From contig JAJPZY010000090.1 of assembly GCA_021204085.1 (NCBI GenBank), positions 1-64,000 of the forward strand: a DNA stretch of 64,000 nucleotides, read 5' to 3'. Source of the stretch: Clostridiales bacterium. GTDB lineage: Bacteria > Bacillota > Clostridia > Lachnospirales > Lachnospiraceae. The notes beneath the pieces were generated by a model that ran no database searches, had not been told where the DNA came from, and worked only from the letters and a program-made list of their open reading frames with translations. Positions 19,926 to 30,160 of this stretch are shown piece after piece (within the stretch, counting starts at the first letter, position 1; each line of letters begins with the position of its first letter). Position numbers and translations under genes: made by a program.

Positions 19926-21841
19926 TCTTAGCATGTCAGTCCATAAGTAAATCATTCGGAACAGATGCAGTTTTAAAACAGGTTTCCTTCCATGTGGAGG
20001 AATATGAGAAGGTGGCAGTGGTCGGCATCAACGGTGCCGGCAAGTCTACCCTCTTAAAGATTATTATGAAGGAGCTTGCACCGGACGAAGGTATTGTGAC
20101 GCTGGAAAAAAATAAGACCATCGGCTATCTGGCGCAGCATCAGGAGATTGCCGGACACAGTACTGTTTATGAGGAAGTCCTGGAGGCGAAGCGGGAAATT
20201 ATTGATATGGAAGCCCGGATCCGGGCCATGGAAGAGGAGATGCAGACCCTTCCCGGCGAGGATGTGGATGCATTTATGACCCGTTACCACAGGCTTCTTG
20301 ATACATTTGAGGCGCGGGACGGTTACTCTTATGTCAGCGAAGTTACAGGCGTTTTAAAGGGACTCGACTTTTCGGAGTCCGAGTTTGACAAACCCTGCGG
20401 TACCCTTTCCGGCGGTCAGAAGACAAGAGTCTCACTTGCAAAACTGCTGGTGAGCCGTCCGGATATTATTTTGCTGGATGAGCCGACCAACCATCTGGAT
20501 ATCGAGTCGATCAGCTGGCTGGAGACTTTTCTGCAGAATTATAAAGGCGCGGTGATTCTTGTTTCTCATGACAGGTATTTCCTCGACCGGGTTGTGACAA
20601 AGGTAGTGGAGATCAGTCTGCATCGGTCCGCTGTCTATGTCGGAAATTATTCCGATTATGCGCAGAAAGCGGCGAAGGTCCGTGAGGACAGGCTTCGCGC
20701 TTATTATAATCAGCAAAGAGAGATTCACCGTCAGGAAGAAGTGATCGAAAAACTGAAGTCCTTCAACCGTGAAAAATCGATCAAGCGTGCGGAAAGCCGG
20801 GAGAAGCTGCTGGCAAAGGTTGAGGTGCTGGAAAAGCCGCAGGAAGAAAAGTCCGAGATGAATATGACTTTAAAGCCAGCGGTTGTCAGCGGAAAAGATG
20901 TGTTAATGGTTGAAGGCCTTTCGAAAGCATTCGGCTCAAAAGTTCTGTTTCGGGATATTTCCTTTGAGGTGAAACGCGGGGAGCGTGTAGCGCTGATCGG
21001 GCAGAACGGAACAGGAAAGACGACCATTTTAAAGATTCTCAATCAGATTGCGGATGCGGATGACGGATGCTTTCGGCTTGGGTCCAATGTAAAGATTGGT
21101 TATTATGATCAGGAACAGCAGCAGCTTCACATGGAAAAGACTCTGATGGAGGAAATCGCTGATGATTATCCGAATCTGACACAAACGAGGATCCGATCGG
21201 TGCTGACAGCGTTCCTGTTTACGGAGGATGATGTGTTCAAGAGGGTCGGAGACTTAAGCGGCGGCGAGCGCGGGCGCCTGTCTTTGGCGAAGCTGATGCT
21301 GTCAGAAGCGAATTTCCTGGTCCTGGATGAGCCTACCAATCACCTGGATATTCCCTCGAGGGAAATCCTGGAAGAGGCGCTGAACCGTTATGAGGGTACG
21401 GTGCTTTTTGTTTCCCACGATCGTTACTTTATCAACCGGGCGGCGACACGGATCCTGAATCTGACGGGCGGACAGGTGATCAATTATATCGGAAACTATG
21501 ATTATTATCTGGAGAAACGGGAAACCGCAGAAAAAGCATATTTGCTTTCGGGCGGGGATGCAGCTTTGACAGAAACCGCAGAAGATTCTTCGGGGAAGGC
21601 TGACTGGAAAGCGAGAAAAGAAGAGCAGTCCAGGCTTCGGAAAAGGGAAAATCAGATTCGGCAGACGGAAGAGAAAATTAATGATCTTGAGCAGCGCCTG
21701 GCTGAGATTGACAGGGAGTTTGCGAAGCCGGAAGTGGCGACAAATTCCGCACGTCTCGGTGAACTGCACCGTGAACAGACGAAGCTTTCGGCGGAGTTAG
21801 AAGAATTGTACATAAAATGGGAAAATTTATCGGAATCCTGA
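19922..21841 (+). CDS. ABC-F family ATP-binding protein
   Basis: Two ABC cassettes: [64 protein letters not shown]; no TM; C-terminal coiled coil. Confidence 0.95.
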   Translation: MILACQSISKSFGTDAVLKQVSFHVEEYEKVAVVGINGAGKSTLLKIIMKELAPDEGIVTLEKNKTIGYLAQHQEIAGHSTVYEEVLEAKREIIDMEARIRAMEEEMQTLPGEDVDAFMTRYHRLLDTFEARDGYSYVSEVTGVLKGLDFSESEFDKPCGTLSGGQKTRVSLAKLLVSRPDIILLDEPTNHLDIESISWLETFLQNYKGAVILVSHDRYFLDRVVTKVVEISLHRSAVYVGNYSDYAQKAAKVREDRLRAYYNQQREIHRQEEVIEKLKSFNREKSIKRAESREKLLAKVEVLEKPQEEKSEMNMTLKPAVVSGKDVLMVEGLSKAFGSKVLFRDISFEVKRGERVALIGQNGTGKTTILKILNQIADADDGCFRLGSNVKIGYYDQEQQQLHMEKTLMEEIADDYPNLTQTRIRSVLTAFLFTEDDVFKRVGDLSGGERGRLSLAKLMLSEANFLVLDEPTNHLDIPSREILEEALNRYEGTVLFVSHDRYFINRAATRILNLTGGQVINYIGNYDYYLEKRETAEKAYLLSGGDAALTETAEDSSGKADWKARKEEQSRLRKRENQIRQTEEKINDLEQRLAEIDREFAKPEVATNSARLGELHREQTKLSAELEELYIKWENLSES

Positions 21842-21889
21842 CGAAATCCGATGAAAAATCTGCGTAAACTCCATTTAATTGATAAATAT

Positions 21890-21918
21890 TTGACATATTT
21901 CCTCGCAGTTATTATAAT
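21890..21918 (+). promoter_or_regulatory. consensus sigma-A promoter upstream of rex
   Basis: TTGACA-N17-TATAAT. Confidence 0.85.
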
Positions 21919-22006
21919 GTTTTTTGTAAATATTCGGGAATGATTGCCGGAGGACATTTTCCGTTTCGTTTTTCGAATATATTATTACTATAACAGGAGG
22001 AACAGA

Positions 22007-22642
22007 ATGGTGCAGAAAAAGATTTCACAGGCTGTGATTCGGCGGCTGCCCAGGTATTATCGTTATCTGAGAGATCTTCTGGATGAAGGCGTGGAACGGA
22101 TCTCGTCGAATGAGCTGAGTATAAGGATGAAAGTCACCGCTTCTCAGATTCGTCAGGACCTGAATAATTTTGGCGGCTTCGGACAGCAGGGGTACGGATA
22201 TAATGTCCAGTTTCTTTATGATGAGATTGGTAAGATTCTCGGATTGGATACGCATCATAATATTATTGTACTCGGCGCCGGGAATATGGGTCAGGCTCTC
22301 GCAAAATATGTTAATTTTGAAAAGCGGGGATTTATTATTATCGGGCTGTTTGATGTAAATCCCGAATTGATCGGAAAAGAGGTTCGGAGAATCCATATTT
22401 ACCATATGGATGAGATAGAGGAGTTCCTGAAAAGTCATCAGGTAGACATTGCCGTACTGACGCTTCCGAAGGGGCAGGCGGAAACCGCTGCGGACCAGGT
22501 GGTCCGTCTCGGGATTCATGCAATTTGGAATTTTGCTCATCTGGATCTGGCTCTGCCGAAAGACGTGGTAGTAGAGAATGTTCACCTTTCGGACAGCCTG
22601 ATGCAGTTATCATATAATATCGTAAAAAATAAAACACAGTGA
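22007..22642 (+). CDS. rex: redox-sensing transcriptional repressor Rex
   Basis: winged-helix ISQAVIRRLPRYYRYLRDLLDEGVERISSNELS..TASQIRQDLNNFGGFGQQGYGYNV, GAGNMGQAL Rossmann; aggagg RBS. Confidence 0.97.
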   Translation: MVQKKISQAVIRRLPRYYRYLRDLLDEGVERISSNELSIRMKVTASQIRQDLNNFGGFGQQGYGYNVQFLYDEIGKILGLDTHHNIIVLGAGNMGQALAKYVNFEKRGFIIIGLFDVNPELIGKEVRRIHIYHMDEIEEFLKSHQVDIAVLTLPKGQAETAADQVVRLGIHAIWNFAHLDLALPKDVVVENVHLSDSLMQLSYNIVKNKTQ

Positions 22643-22655
22643 TTCGAAGGATGTT

Positions 22656-24143
22656 ATGAAGTATATTTTAAACAGTTCCCAGATGCAGCAGTGTGACGCC
22701 AACACCATGGGAAAGTTTCAGATGTTATCAGCTGTTCTTATGGAGAGGGCGGCGATGGCTGCGGTTTCAGAGATAGAAAAGCGTTACCCGGAGCCGACGG
22801 CGCGGGTTCTGCTCGTTTGCGGCACAGGCAATAACGGCGGTGACGGGCTGGCGATGGCGCGCCTGCTTTTCCTGAAAGGCTATCCGGTGCAAATCCTTTT
22901 TCCGGGAAATGAGGAAAAATGCAGTGTCGAAGCGGCACGGCAGCTTGCGATTGCACGGGCCTACGGCATATCTGTCTGCACCCGATTTCCGGAAGAGGAA
23001 TATGATATTATTGTAGATGCTCTTTTCGGCATCGGGCTTTCGCGTGAGATCAGCGGTATTTACCGGACTGTGATTGAGCAGATGAATGCTGCCGAAGCGT
23101 GGAAGCTTGCGGTGGATATCGCGTCCGGCGTTTCAGCTGATGACGGCTCCGTTATGGGCATCGCGTTTCGGGCGGATGCGACGGTAACCTTTGGCTTTGC
23201 AAAGATCGGGCAGCTGCTGTATCCCGGTGCTGATTTAACCGGCGTATTATCCGTGAAGGATATTGGAATTGATACACACAGCCTGTCCGGGATTGAACCG
23301 GAGGTTCGTGTTCTGGAGAAAGCGGATCTTGTCTGTTTGCCGGAGCGCAGGAATGATTCCAATAAGGGAACATATGGGAAAATATTGATTTTTGCCGGAT
23401 CTTATAATATGGCCGGAGCCGCTGCGTTTTCAGCTAAGGCTGCATACCGCACCGGAGCCGGACTTGTCCGTGTAGTAACGGATGATTCCAACCGGGAGAT
23501 CATTCAGAATCTTGTCCCGGAAGCGATTCTTACAACCTATGATGACAGGACGGATCTGCGTGCTATGGCAAAAGAACAGCTGAGCTGGGCAGATGCCGTG
23601 ATTCTCGGACCCGGTATCGGTCGTTCTCCTCGGGCAGAGGAGCTGACAGAAAGTGTTCTTCTGGAATCAAAGGTTCCCTGTCTGGTGGATGCTGACGGAT
23701 TAAATATATTGTCAGAACACATGGATTGGATGATCGGATGCAGCGGGATCCTTGTGGTCACTCCTCATCTGGGTGAGATGTCGCGGCTTAGCGGGATGAC
23801 GATCGGGGAGATAAAAAAAGACCTGATTCGCGTTGCGAGAGATTTTTCTGATCGTTATGATATTGTGACTGTTTTAAAGGATGCGCGAACAGTTACCGCA
23901 GCTCCCGATGGCCGGGTTTTCATAAATGTGACAGGTAACCACGGGATGGCGACTGCAGGTTCCGGGGATGTGCTTACCGGGATTATCGGTGCTCTGCTGG
24001 GGCGCAGGATCCCGCCGGATCAGGCGGCTTCCCTGGGCGTGATGATACACGGTATGGCGGGCGATGCAGCTGCAGAAACGGTCGGAAAGACCCCGATGAC
24101 AGCCTCGGACATTATCAACGGGATTACAAAAGTATTGAAATGA
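22656..24143 (+). CDS. nnr: bifunctional NAD(P)H-hydrate epimerase / ADP-dependent dehydratase
   Basis: VLLVCGTGNNGGDGLAMARLL and GNHGMATAGSGDVLTGIIGALL. Confidence 0.95.
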   Translation: MKYILNSSQMQQCDANTMGKFQMLSAVLMERAAMAAVSEIEKRYPEPTARVLLVCGTGNNGGDGLAMARLLFLKGYPVQILFPGNEEKCSVEAARQLAIARAYGISVCTRFPEEEYDIIVDALFGIGLSREISGIYRTVIEQMNAAEAWKLAVDIASGVSADDGSVMGIAFRADATVTFGFAKIGQLLYPGADLTGVLSVKDIGIDTHSLSGIEPEVRVLEKADLVCLPERRNDSNKGTYGKILIFAGSYNMAGAAAFSAKAAYRTGAGLVRVVTDDSNREIIQNLVPEAILTTYDDRTDLRAMAKEQLSWADAVILGPGIGRSPRAEELTESVLLESKVPCLVDADGLNILSEHMDWMIGCSGILVVTPHLGEMSRLSGMTIGEIKKDLIRVARDFSDRYDIVTVLKDARTVTAAPDGRVFINVTGNHGMATAGSGDVLTGIIGALLGRRIPPDQAASLGVMIHGMAGDAAAETVGKTPMTASDIINGITKVLK

Positions 24144-24225
24144 GATATCGGGAACGAAACCGGAACAATCCGGGAAGTTCCCGGTATTTTGTTCGAACTG
24201 GATGGAAAGAAGGATTTGCATATAT

Positions 24226-25395
24226 ATGGAAAAACACAGCAGAATCTGTGCATATATTAATCTGGATGATTTTGAGCATAATCTGGATGAAATCAGGCGT
24301 ATGATTGCTCCGGGAACGAAGATCTGCGCTGTTATTAAAACCGATGGTTACGGGCACGGCGCCGCCGTTCTTGCCGAAGTAATGGAGAAAAGGGAAGAAA
24401 TCTGGGGCTATGCGGTGGCGACGGCAGAGGAGGCGGAGGCTCTTCGCTGTCGTGGACTCAAAAAGCCTGTTTTAATTCTCGGATATGTTTTTGAAGAAGA
24501 TCTGCATACGCTTGTGGAACAGGAGATTCGCCCGACGGTTTTTTCTCTTGCCTCGGCAAAGGAGATATCCGATACGGCAGTACGGCAAAATCGAATTGCA
24601 AGAATCCATATAAAGCTGGATACCGGCATGGGACGGATCGGGTTTCCCTGCAATGGGGAAACTGTCGATACAATTGCGCAGATTGCGGGCCTGCCGAATA
24701 TTATGATAGAGGGGATTTTTACTCATTTTGCAAGAGCGGATGAGACAGATAAGTCCTATACGCAGGAGCAGGCACAGCGGTTTTTCTCGGTGGTAAAAGG
24801 ATTGGAGGCAAAGAATATCCATATTCCGATCCGCCATATTTCAAATAGTGCGGGGATCATTGACCTTCCGCAGTATAATCTTGATATGGTGCGTGCCGGA
24901 ATTATTCTGTATGGTCTTTGGCCGTCTGACGAGGTGCACAGGGAGCGGATTGCTCTCAAGCCGATTTTATCTCTGAAAAGCCATGTAGTACATGTAAAAA
25001 CAATGAGTGAAGGGGAGACCGTCAGCTATGGCGGTACCTATCAGGTACATGGTGTACAGCGGATTGCAACGATCCCGGCTGGCTACGGAGACGGATATCC
25101 GCGTGCGCTTTCCAACTGCGGGTATGTGCTGATTCACGGACAGAAAGCTTCCATCTGCGGCCGTGTCTGTATGGATCAGTTTATGGTAAATGTGACTGAC
25201 ATTCCGAATGTATGTCCGGGAGATGAGGTCACTCTTGTCGGCCGGCAGGGAAAAGAAAAGATTACCATGGATGATATCGGAGCACTTTCCGGGCGGTTTA
25301 ACTATGAGTTTGCTTGCGATCTGGGGAAACGGATTCCGCGGCTTTATTGCAAAGGAGGAAATCTTTTCTCTCCGGAGTCTGAAGAATCGTTTTAA
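24226..25395 (+). CDS. alr: alanine racemase
   Basis: ICAVIKTDGYGHGAAVLAEV (PLP lysine), ATIPAGYGDGYPRALS. Confidence 0.96.
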   Translation: MEKHSRICAYINLDDFEHNLDEIRRMIAPGTKICAVIKTDGYGHGAAVLAEVMEKREEIWGYAVATAEEAEALRCRGLKKPVLILGYVFEEDLHTLVEQEIRPTVFSLASAKEISDTAVRQNRIARIHIKLDTGMGRIGFPCNGETVDTIAQIAGLPNIMIEGIFTHFARADETDKSYTQEQAQRFFSVVKGLEAKNIHIPIRHISNSAGIIDLPQYNLDMVRAGIILYGLWPSDEVHRERIALKPILSLKSHVVHVKTMSEGETVSYGGTYQVHGVQRIATIPAGYGDGYPRALSNCGYVLIHGQKASICGRVCMDQFMVNVTDIPNVCPGDEVTLVGRQGKEKITMDDIGALSGRFNYEFACDLGKRIPRLYCKGGNLFSPESEESF

Positions 25396-25485
25396 ACAGA
25401 TTTCTTTTTGAATACATTCTCGGATATCTGGAAATAATACATATAGAATATATCTGAGATATTCTGAAAATAAACCGGAGAGTGT

Positions 25486-25836
25486 ATGATGTTAATTCGA
25501 AGAGGAGATATTTATTATGCGGATCTGCGTCCCGTAGTGGGATCGGAACAGGGCGGCGTGCGGCCGGTCCTTATCATACAGAATGATGTGGGAAATCGTC
25601 ACAGCCCCACGGTCATCTGTGCAGCCGTCACATCAAGGATGAACAAGGCGAAGCTTCCGACACATATTGAGCTTTCCGCAGCCCGTTATCACATGGTTAA
25701 AGACTCTGTGATCCTTTTGGAACAACTGCGGACGATTGACAAAATTCGCCTGAAGGATAAAATCTGCCATCTGGACGGAGAAATTATGCGAAAAGTCAAC
25801 CGGGTGCTTATGATCAGTCTTGAGCTGGATACATAG
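25486..25836 (+). CDS. mazF: MazF/PemK family endoribonuclease toxin
   Basis: [49 protein letters not shown]. Confidence 0.94.
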   Translation: MMLIRRGDIYYADLRPVVGSEQGGVRPVLIIQNDVGNRHSPTVICAAVTSRMNKAKLPTHIELSAARYHMVKDSVILLEQLRTIDKIRLKDKICHLDGEIMRKVNRVLMISLELDT

Positions 25837-25930
25837 CTTGACTATTTCGAAGAGAACTGCTATCATAATTATAAGTATGTTTGAAGATAATTTCATACAT
25901 TTCAGACTTGAACAACAGGGAGGAATGAGA

Positions 25931-26659
25931 ATGTCAGGACATTCAAAGTTTGCCAACATCAAGCATAAGAAAGAGAAAAACGATGCGGCAAAAGGAAAGA
26001 TATTTACGGTTATCGGACGTGAGATTGCTGTTGCAGTGAAAGAGGGCGGCCCGGATCCTGCGAACAACAGCAGACTTCGCGATGTGATTGCCAAAGCAAA
26101 AGCGAACAATATGCCGAATGACACGATTGAGCGCGGAATTAAAAAAGCTGCCGGAGATGCAGCTTCCGTCAATTATGTGAGCGCTACATATGAAGGATAC
26201 GGACCCGGAGGAACTGCAATTATTGTCGATACGCTGACGGACAACAAGAACCGTACTGCGGCGAACGTGCGCAGCGCATTTACGAAAGGAAAGGGAAATA
26301 TCGGGACACAGGGATGCGTGTCCTTTATGTTCGACCGGAAAGGCGAGATCATCATTGATAAAGAAGAGTGTGAGATGGATGCAGATGATCTGATGATGGC
26401 GGCTCTTGACGCAGGCGCGGAGGATTTTACGGAGGAAGAGGACAGCTATACCGTGATAACGGATCCGGATTCCTTCAGTGAAGTACGCCAGGCGTTAGAA
26501 GACGGCGGAATTCCTATGGCCAGCGCGGATATAACGATGATTCCGCAGAATTATGTAGAATTGTCCGATGAACAGGATATCAACAATATCAACCGTATTC
26601 TTGATCTTCTGGATGCGGATGACGATGTGCAGCAGGTCTATCATAACTGGGATGAGTAA
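25931..26659 (+). CDS. YebC/PmpR family DNA-binding regulatory protein
   Basis: [29 protein letters not shown] gggagg with 7-nt spacing. Confidence 0.96.
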   Translation: MSGHSKFANIKHKKEKNDAAKGKIFTVIGREIAVAVKEGGPDPANNSRLRDVIAKAKANNMPNDTIERGIKKAAGDAASVNYVSATYEGYGPGGTAIIVDTLTDNKNRTAANVRSAFTKGKGNIGTQGCVSFMFDRKGEIIIDKEECEMDADDLMMAALDAGAEDFTEEEDSYTVITDPDSFSEVRQALEDGGIPMASADITMIPQNYVELSDEQDINNINRILDLLDADDDVQQVYHNWDE

Positions 26660-26716
26660 TTGTCTGACCGTTTTGTGGGGTTAACCGATATTATATATTC
26701 AGGAGGAAAAGGTTTT

Positions 26717-28168
26717 ATGAAGAAGGTATTATTTGCAGCGTCCGAGTGTGTGCCGTTTATCAAGACCGGCGGTCTTGCCGATGTTTGCGGCGCTCTTCCG
26801 AAGATGTTTGACAAGGAGGAGTGGGATATCCGGGTTGTGATCCCGAATTATTCCTGTATCCCGGAACAGTACCGCCATGAGTTTAAGTATGTGACTCATT
26901 TTTATATGGGCACCGGTTCTTATGTCCCTTATAAGTATGTAGGTGTGCTCACCTATGAACTGGACGGTATTACTTATTACTTTATTGACAATGAGGAGTA
27001 TTTTAACTGCTTCCTTCCGTATGGCAATATCCGCTTTGACATTGAGAAGTTCTGCTTTTTCGATAAGGCTGTATTGTCCATGCTTCCGCTGATCGGATTC
27101 CAGCCGGACCTGATCCACTGTCATGACTGGCAGACCGGACTGATCCCGGTTTATCTGAAAACAGAGTTCCAGGGCGATATGTTTTTCTGGGGCATGAAGT
27201 CCATGATGACGATCCATAACCTGAAGTTCCAGGGCATCTGGGATGTGAAGACGATGATCGGTCTTACCGGTCTGCCGAAATCTCTGTTTACACCGGATAA
27301 GCTGGAGTTTAAGAAAGACGCGAATATGTTAAAGGGCGGTCTGGTTTATGCAGACTACATCACCACTGTGAGTGATACATATGCCGGTGAGATTCAGACT
27401 CCGTTCTATGGCGAGGGTCTGGACGGACTGCTGTCGGCAAGACACTTTGACATGCAGGGAATTGTCAACGGAATTGATTATGATATCTATGATCCCGCTA
27501 AGGATCCCAGACTTTATGTGAACTATGACGCAGATTCATTCCGCAAGAAGAAAGTTCAGAATAAGCTGAAACTGCAGGAACAGCTCGGCTTAGCGGTTGA
27601 TAAACATATGTATATGATCGGCCTGGTTTCCAGACTGACGGATCAGAAGGGGCTGGATCTTATTGATCAGTGCTTTGAGCGTATTGTAGATGAATTCACG
27701 CAGTTTGTAGTGATCGGCACTGGCTCTGAACAGTATGAGAATATGTTTAAATACTATGCATGGAAGTATCCTGACAGGGTTTCCGCAAATATCTGTTATG
27801 ATGCTGATCTGGCGCAGAAGCTTTACGCTTCGGCGGATGCGTTCCTGATGCCGTCTCAGTTTGAGCCGTGCGGGCTGACACAGCTGATGGCTTTCCGCTA
27901 TGGTACGGTGCCGATCGTTCGTGAGACCGGCGGCCTGAAGGATACCGTGGAGCCTTACAATGAGTATGAGAATACCGGCACAGGCTTCTCCTTTACGGAT
28001 TATAATGCGGAGGATATGCTTCATGTGATCAATTACTCCAAGCAGATTTACTTTGACAAAAAGCGTCAGTGGAATCAGATGGTGGAGCGCGGGATGAAGA
28101 AAGACTTTTCATGGAATAATTCTGCGGGAAAATACCGCGATCTCTATAATTTCCTGATCGGGGATTGA
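26717..28168 (+). CDS. glgA: glycogen synthase (ADP-glucose)
   Basis: MKKVLFAASECVPFIKTGGLADVCGALPK; PSQFEPCGLTQLMAFRYGTVPIVRETGGLKDTV; aggaggaaaa RBS. Confidence 0.96.
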   Translation: MKKVLFAASECVPFIKTGGLADVCGALPKMFDKEEWDIRVVIPNYSCIPEQYRHEFKYVTHFYMGTGSYVPYKYVGVLTYELDGITYYFIDNEEYFNCFLPYGNIRFDIEKFCFFDKAVLSMLPLIGFQPDLIHCHDWQTGLIPVYLKTEFQGDMFFWGMKSMMTIHNLKFQGIWDVKTMIGLTGLPKSLFTPDKLEFKKDANMLKGGLVYADYITTVSDTYAGEIQTPFYGEGLDGLLSARHFDMQGIVNGIDYDIYDPAKDPRLYVNYDADSFRKKKVQNKLKLQEQLGLAVDKHMYMIGLVSRLTDQKGLDLIDQCFERIVDEFTQFVVIGTGSEQYENMFKYYAWKYPDRVSANICYDADLAQKLYASADAFLMPSQFEPCGLTQLMAFRYGTVPIVRETGGLKDTVEPYNEYENTGTGFSFTDYNAEDMLHVINYSKQIYFDKKRQWNQMVERGMKKDFSWNNSAGKYRDLYNFLIGD

Positions 28169-28226
28169 GACCGGTGAGGGTTTTTGCCTGAACAAAGTAT
28201 AATAATATTTTCGGTGATTGATTTTA

Positions 28227-28271
28227 AGCCGCCTGTTTTCTGATGAGAATCAGTTCAGGCGGCTGAATTTT
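28227..28271 (+). terminator. intrinsic terminator after glgA
   Basis: AGCCGCCTG...CAGGCGGCTgaattttt. Confidence 0.8.
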
Positions 28272-28391
28272 TGCTGTTGTACTCTGATTTCCTGTATATA
28301 AAATATAATCGGAAAGATACTATATATATCGCAGAAAAACGAATGGATCTTATAACTGCTGAGAAATTATATACGGATTGGAGCAAATGAA

Positions 28392-29084
28392 ATGGGAAAA
28401 GAAGAGGAAATGAGAGAAACCAGTGCAGAGCAGCTTGAGGACTTCGGGCAGATTCGGCTGGATCACAACCGTCAGGATCACAGCATATACCTTTTGTCAA
28501 TCATTGGTGAAATAGAGGGGCATGAGTGCCTGGCATCAACGTCTAAGACGACGAAATATGAGCATGTGCTGCCGAAGCTGGCTGAAGTAGAGGACGACGC
28601 CGGCGTGGATGGAGTGTTGGTTTTGTTAAACACCATGGGAGGGGATGTGGAATCCGGCCTGGCGATCGCAGAGATGATCGCTTCCTTAAGCAAACCAACC
28701 GTTTCGCTTGTACTCGGAGGAAGTCATTCGATCGGCGTGCCGCTGGCGGTTTCGACGGATTATTCTTATATTGTTCCGACCGGAACCATGGTCATTCATC
28801 CGGTGCGCCTGTCCGGAACCGTGATCGGTGCGCCCCAGACATATGATTATTTTAAACAGATGCAGGCGCGGATCGCGGGATTTATAGAATCGCATTGCGC
28901 GGTCAAAGCGGAGCGTATTGAGGAAATGATGATGAATACCAGTATGCTGACGAAAGACCTGGGGACGATCCTGGTCGGCCATGAGGCCGTGGCGGAAGGA
29001 ATCATCAATGAAGTGGGCGGTATTACTGATGCGGTTAAGAGGCTGCACTTTATGATAAATGAAGATGTTACGATTCGCGGTTAA
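28392..29084 (+). CDS. ClpP-like serine protease (TepA type)
   Basis: LLNTMGGDVESGLAIAEMIASL, GGSHSIGVPLAVS, IHPVRLSGTVIG; located before ftsK/spoIIIE-type gene. Confidence 0.88.
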   Translation: MGKEEEMRETSAEQLEDFGQIRLDHNRQDHSIYLLSIIGEIEGHECLASTSKTTKYEHVLPKLAEVEDDAGVDGVLVLLNTMGGDVESGLAIAEMIASLSKPTVSLVLGGSHSIGVPLAVSTDYSYIVPTGTMVIHPVRLSGTVIGAPQTYDYFKQMQARIAGFIESHCAVKAERIEEMMMNTSMLTKDLGTILVGHEAVAEGIINEVGGITDAVKRLHFMINEDVTIRG

Positions 29085-29218
29085 GCGAAAAAGATAGATG
29101 ACATAACTTCGAAAGTGTGTTAAGATACTCTGTGATATGGATATTTACAGCAGATTTGCCAGCACACAGGTATGGCAGCGCGTTTTTTTCACTCCATGCC
29201 GACGATAAAGGGGATATT

Positions 29219-30094
29219 ATGTCATTATTACAGTCGATATTGATGGGGTTGATTCAGGGGTTGACAGAGTTTTTACCGGTGAGCAGTTCCGGACACCTGG
29301 CCTTATTCAAGATTCTGTTTAATGTTGAAACAGACACCGGCCTTCTGTTTGATGTACTCCTCCACGTGGGGACGCTGGCAGCCGTCTGCCTCATCTATTA
29401 CAAAGATATTATCCGGCTGATCAAAGAGACGGTTTGCATCATTATTGATATTATATATAATATTCGTGTTTTTATTATCAAATTGCGCCATAGGGAGGCG
29501 AAATACCGCCGGATTGTGCGCAACAGCTATCGTAAATTTGTACTGATGATCATTGTTTCGACGATTCCCACGGGAATCATCGGTTATGTGGCTGCGGATT
29601 TTGTTGAGATGGCATCTGAGATTTTACTAATCCCGGGAATCTGTCTTGTGGTCACCGCAGTTCTTCTCTTTGTCAGTGATTTTCTTCCGGACGGTTCCAA
29701 GAAGCCGAAAGAGGCTTCCTGGGCAAATGCGTTTATCATCGGCATCTGCCAGGGGATTGCCACGCTTCCGGGGATTTCCCGTTCCGGGACGACGATCACT
29801 GCCTGTGTCGCCAGCGGTTTTGACCGGAAGTTTGCGGTAAAATATTCGTTTATTTTATCTATCCCGGCGATACTGGGAGCGATGGTTCTTGAGTTGAAGG
29901 ATGCAGGATCTTTGAGTGTTTCTGCTTCGCAGGCCGGGATTTATGTGGTCGGTATGATCGTTGCTGCGGTTGTAGGGTATATCTGTATTAAGACAATGCT
30001 TGTTGTCGTCCGCAACAAAAAGTTTAAGTATTTCGCAGTTTATTGTCTGGCAGTAGGAATTCTCTCTATCGGGGGATATTTTTACCTGGCATAG
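29219..30094 (+). CDS. uppP: undecaprenyl-diphosphate phosphatase
   Basis: ILMGLIQGLTEFLPVSSSGHLALF; GICQGIATLPGISRSGTTI. Confidence 0.95.
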   Translation: MSLLQSILMGLIQGLTEFLPVSSSGHLALFKILFNVETDTGLLFDVLLHVGTLAAVCLIYYKDIIRLIKETVCIIIDIIYNIRVFIIKLRHREAKYRRIVRNSYRKFVLMIIVSTIPTGIIGYVAADFVEMASEILLIPGICLVVTAVLLFVSDFLPDGSKKPKEASWANAFIIGICQGIATLPGISRSGTTITACVASGFDRKFAVKYSFILSIPAILGAMVLELKDAGSLSVSASQAGIYVVGMIVAAVVGYICIKTMLVVVRNKKFKYFAVYCLAVGILSIGGYFYLA

Positions 30095-30160
30095 CGTTTC
30101 ATGTACATCGGCGCTATTCGGAGACAGGAGTGCCCGGCAGTTTCGTATAGTGAGGATTAT

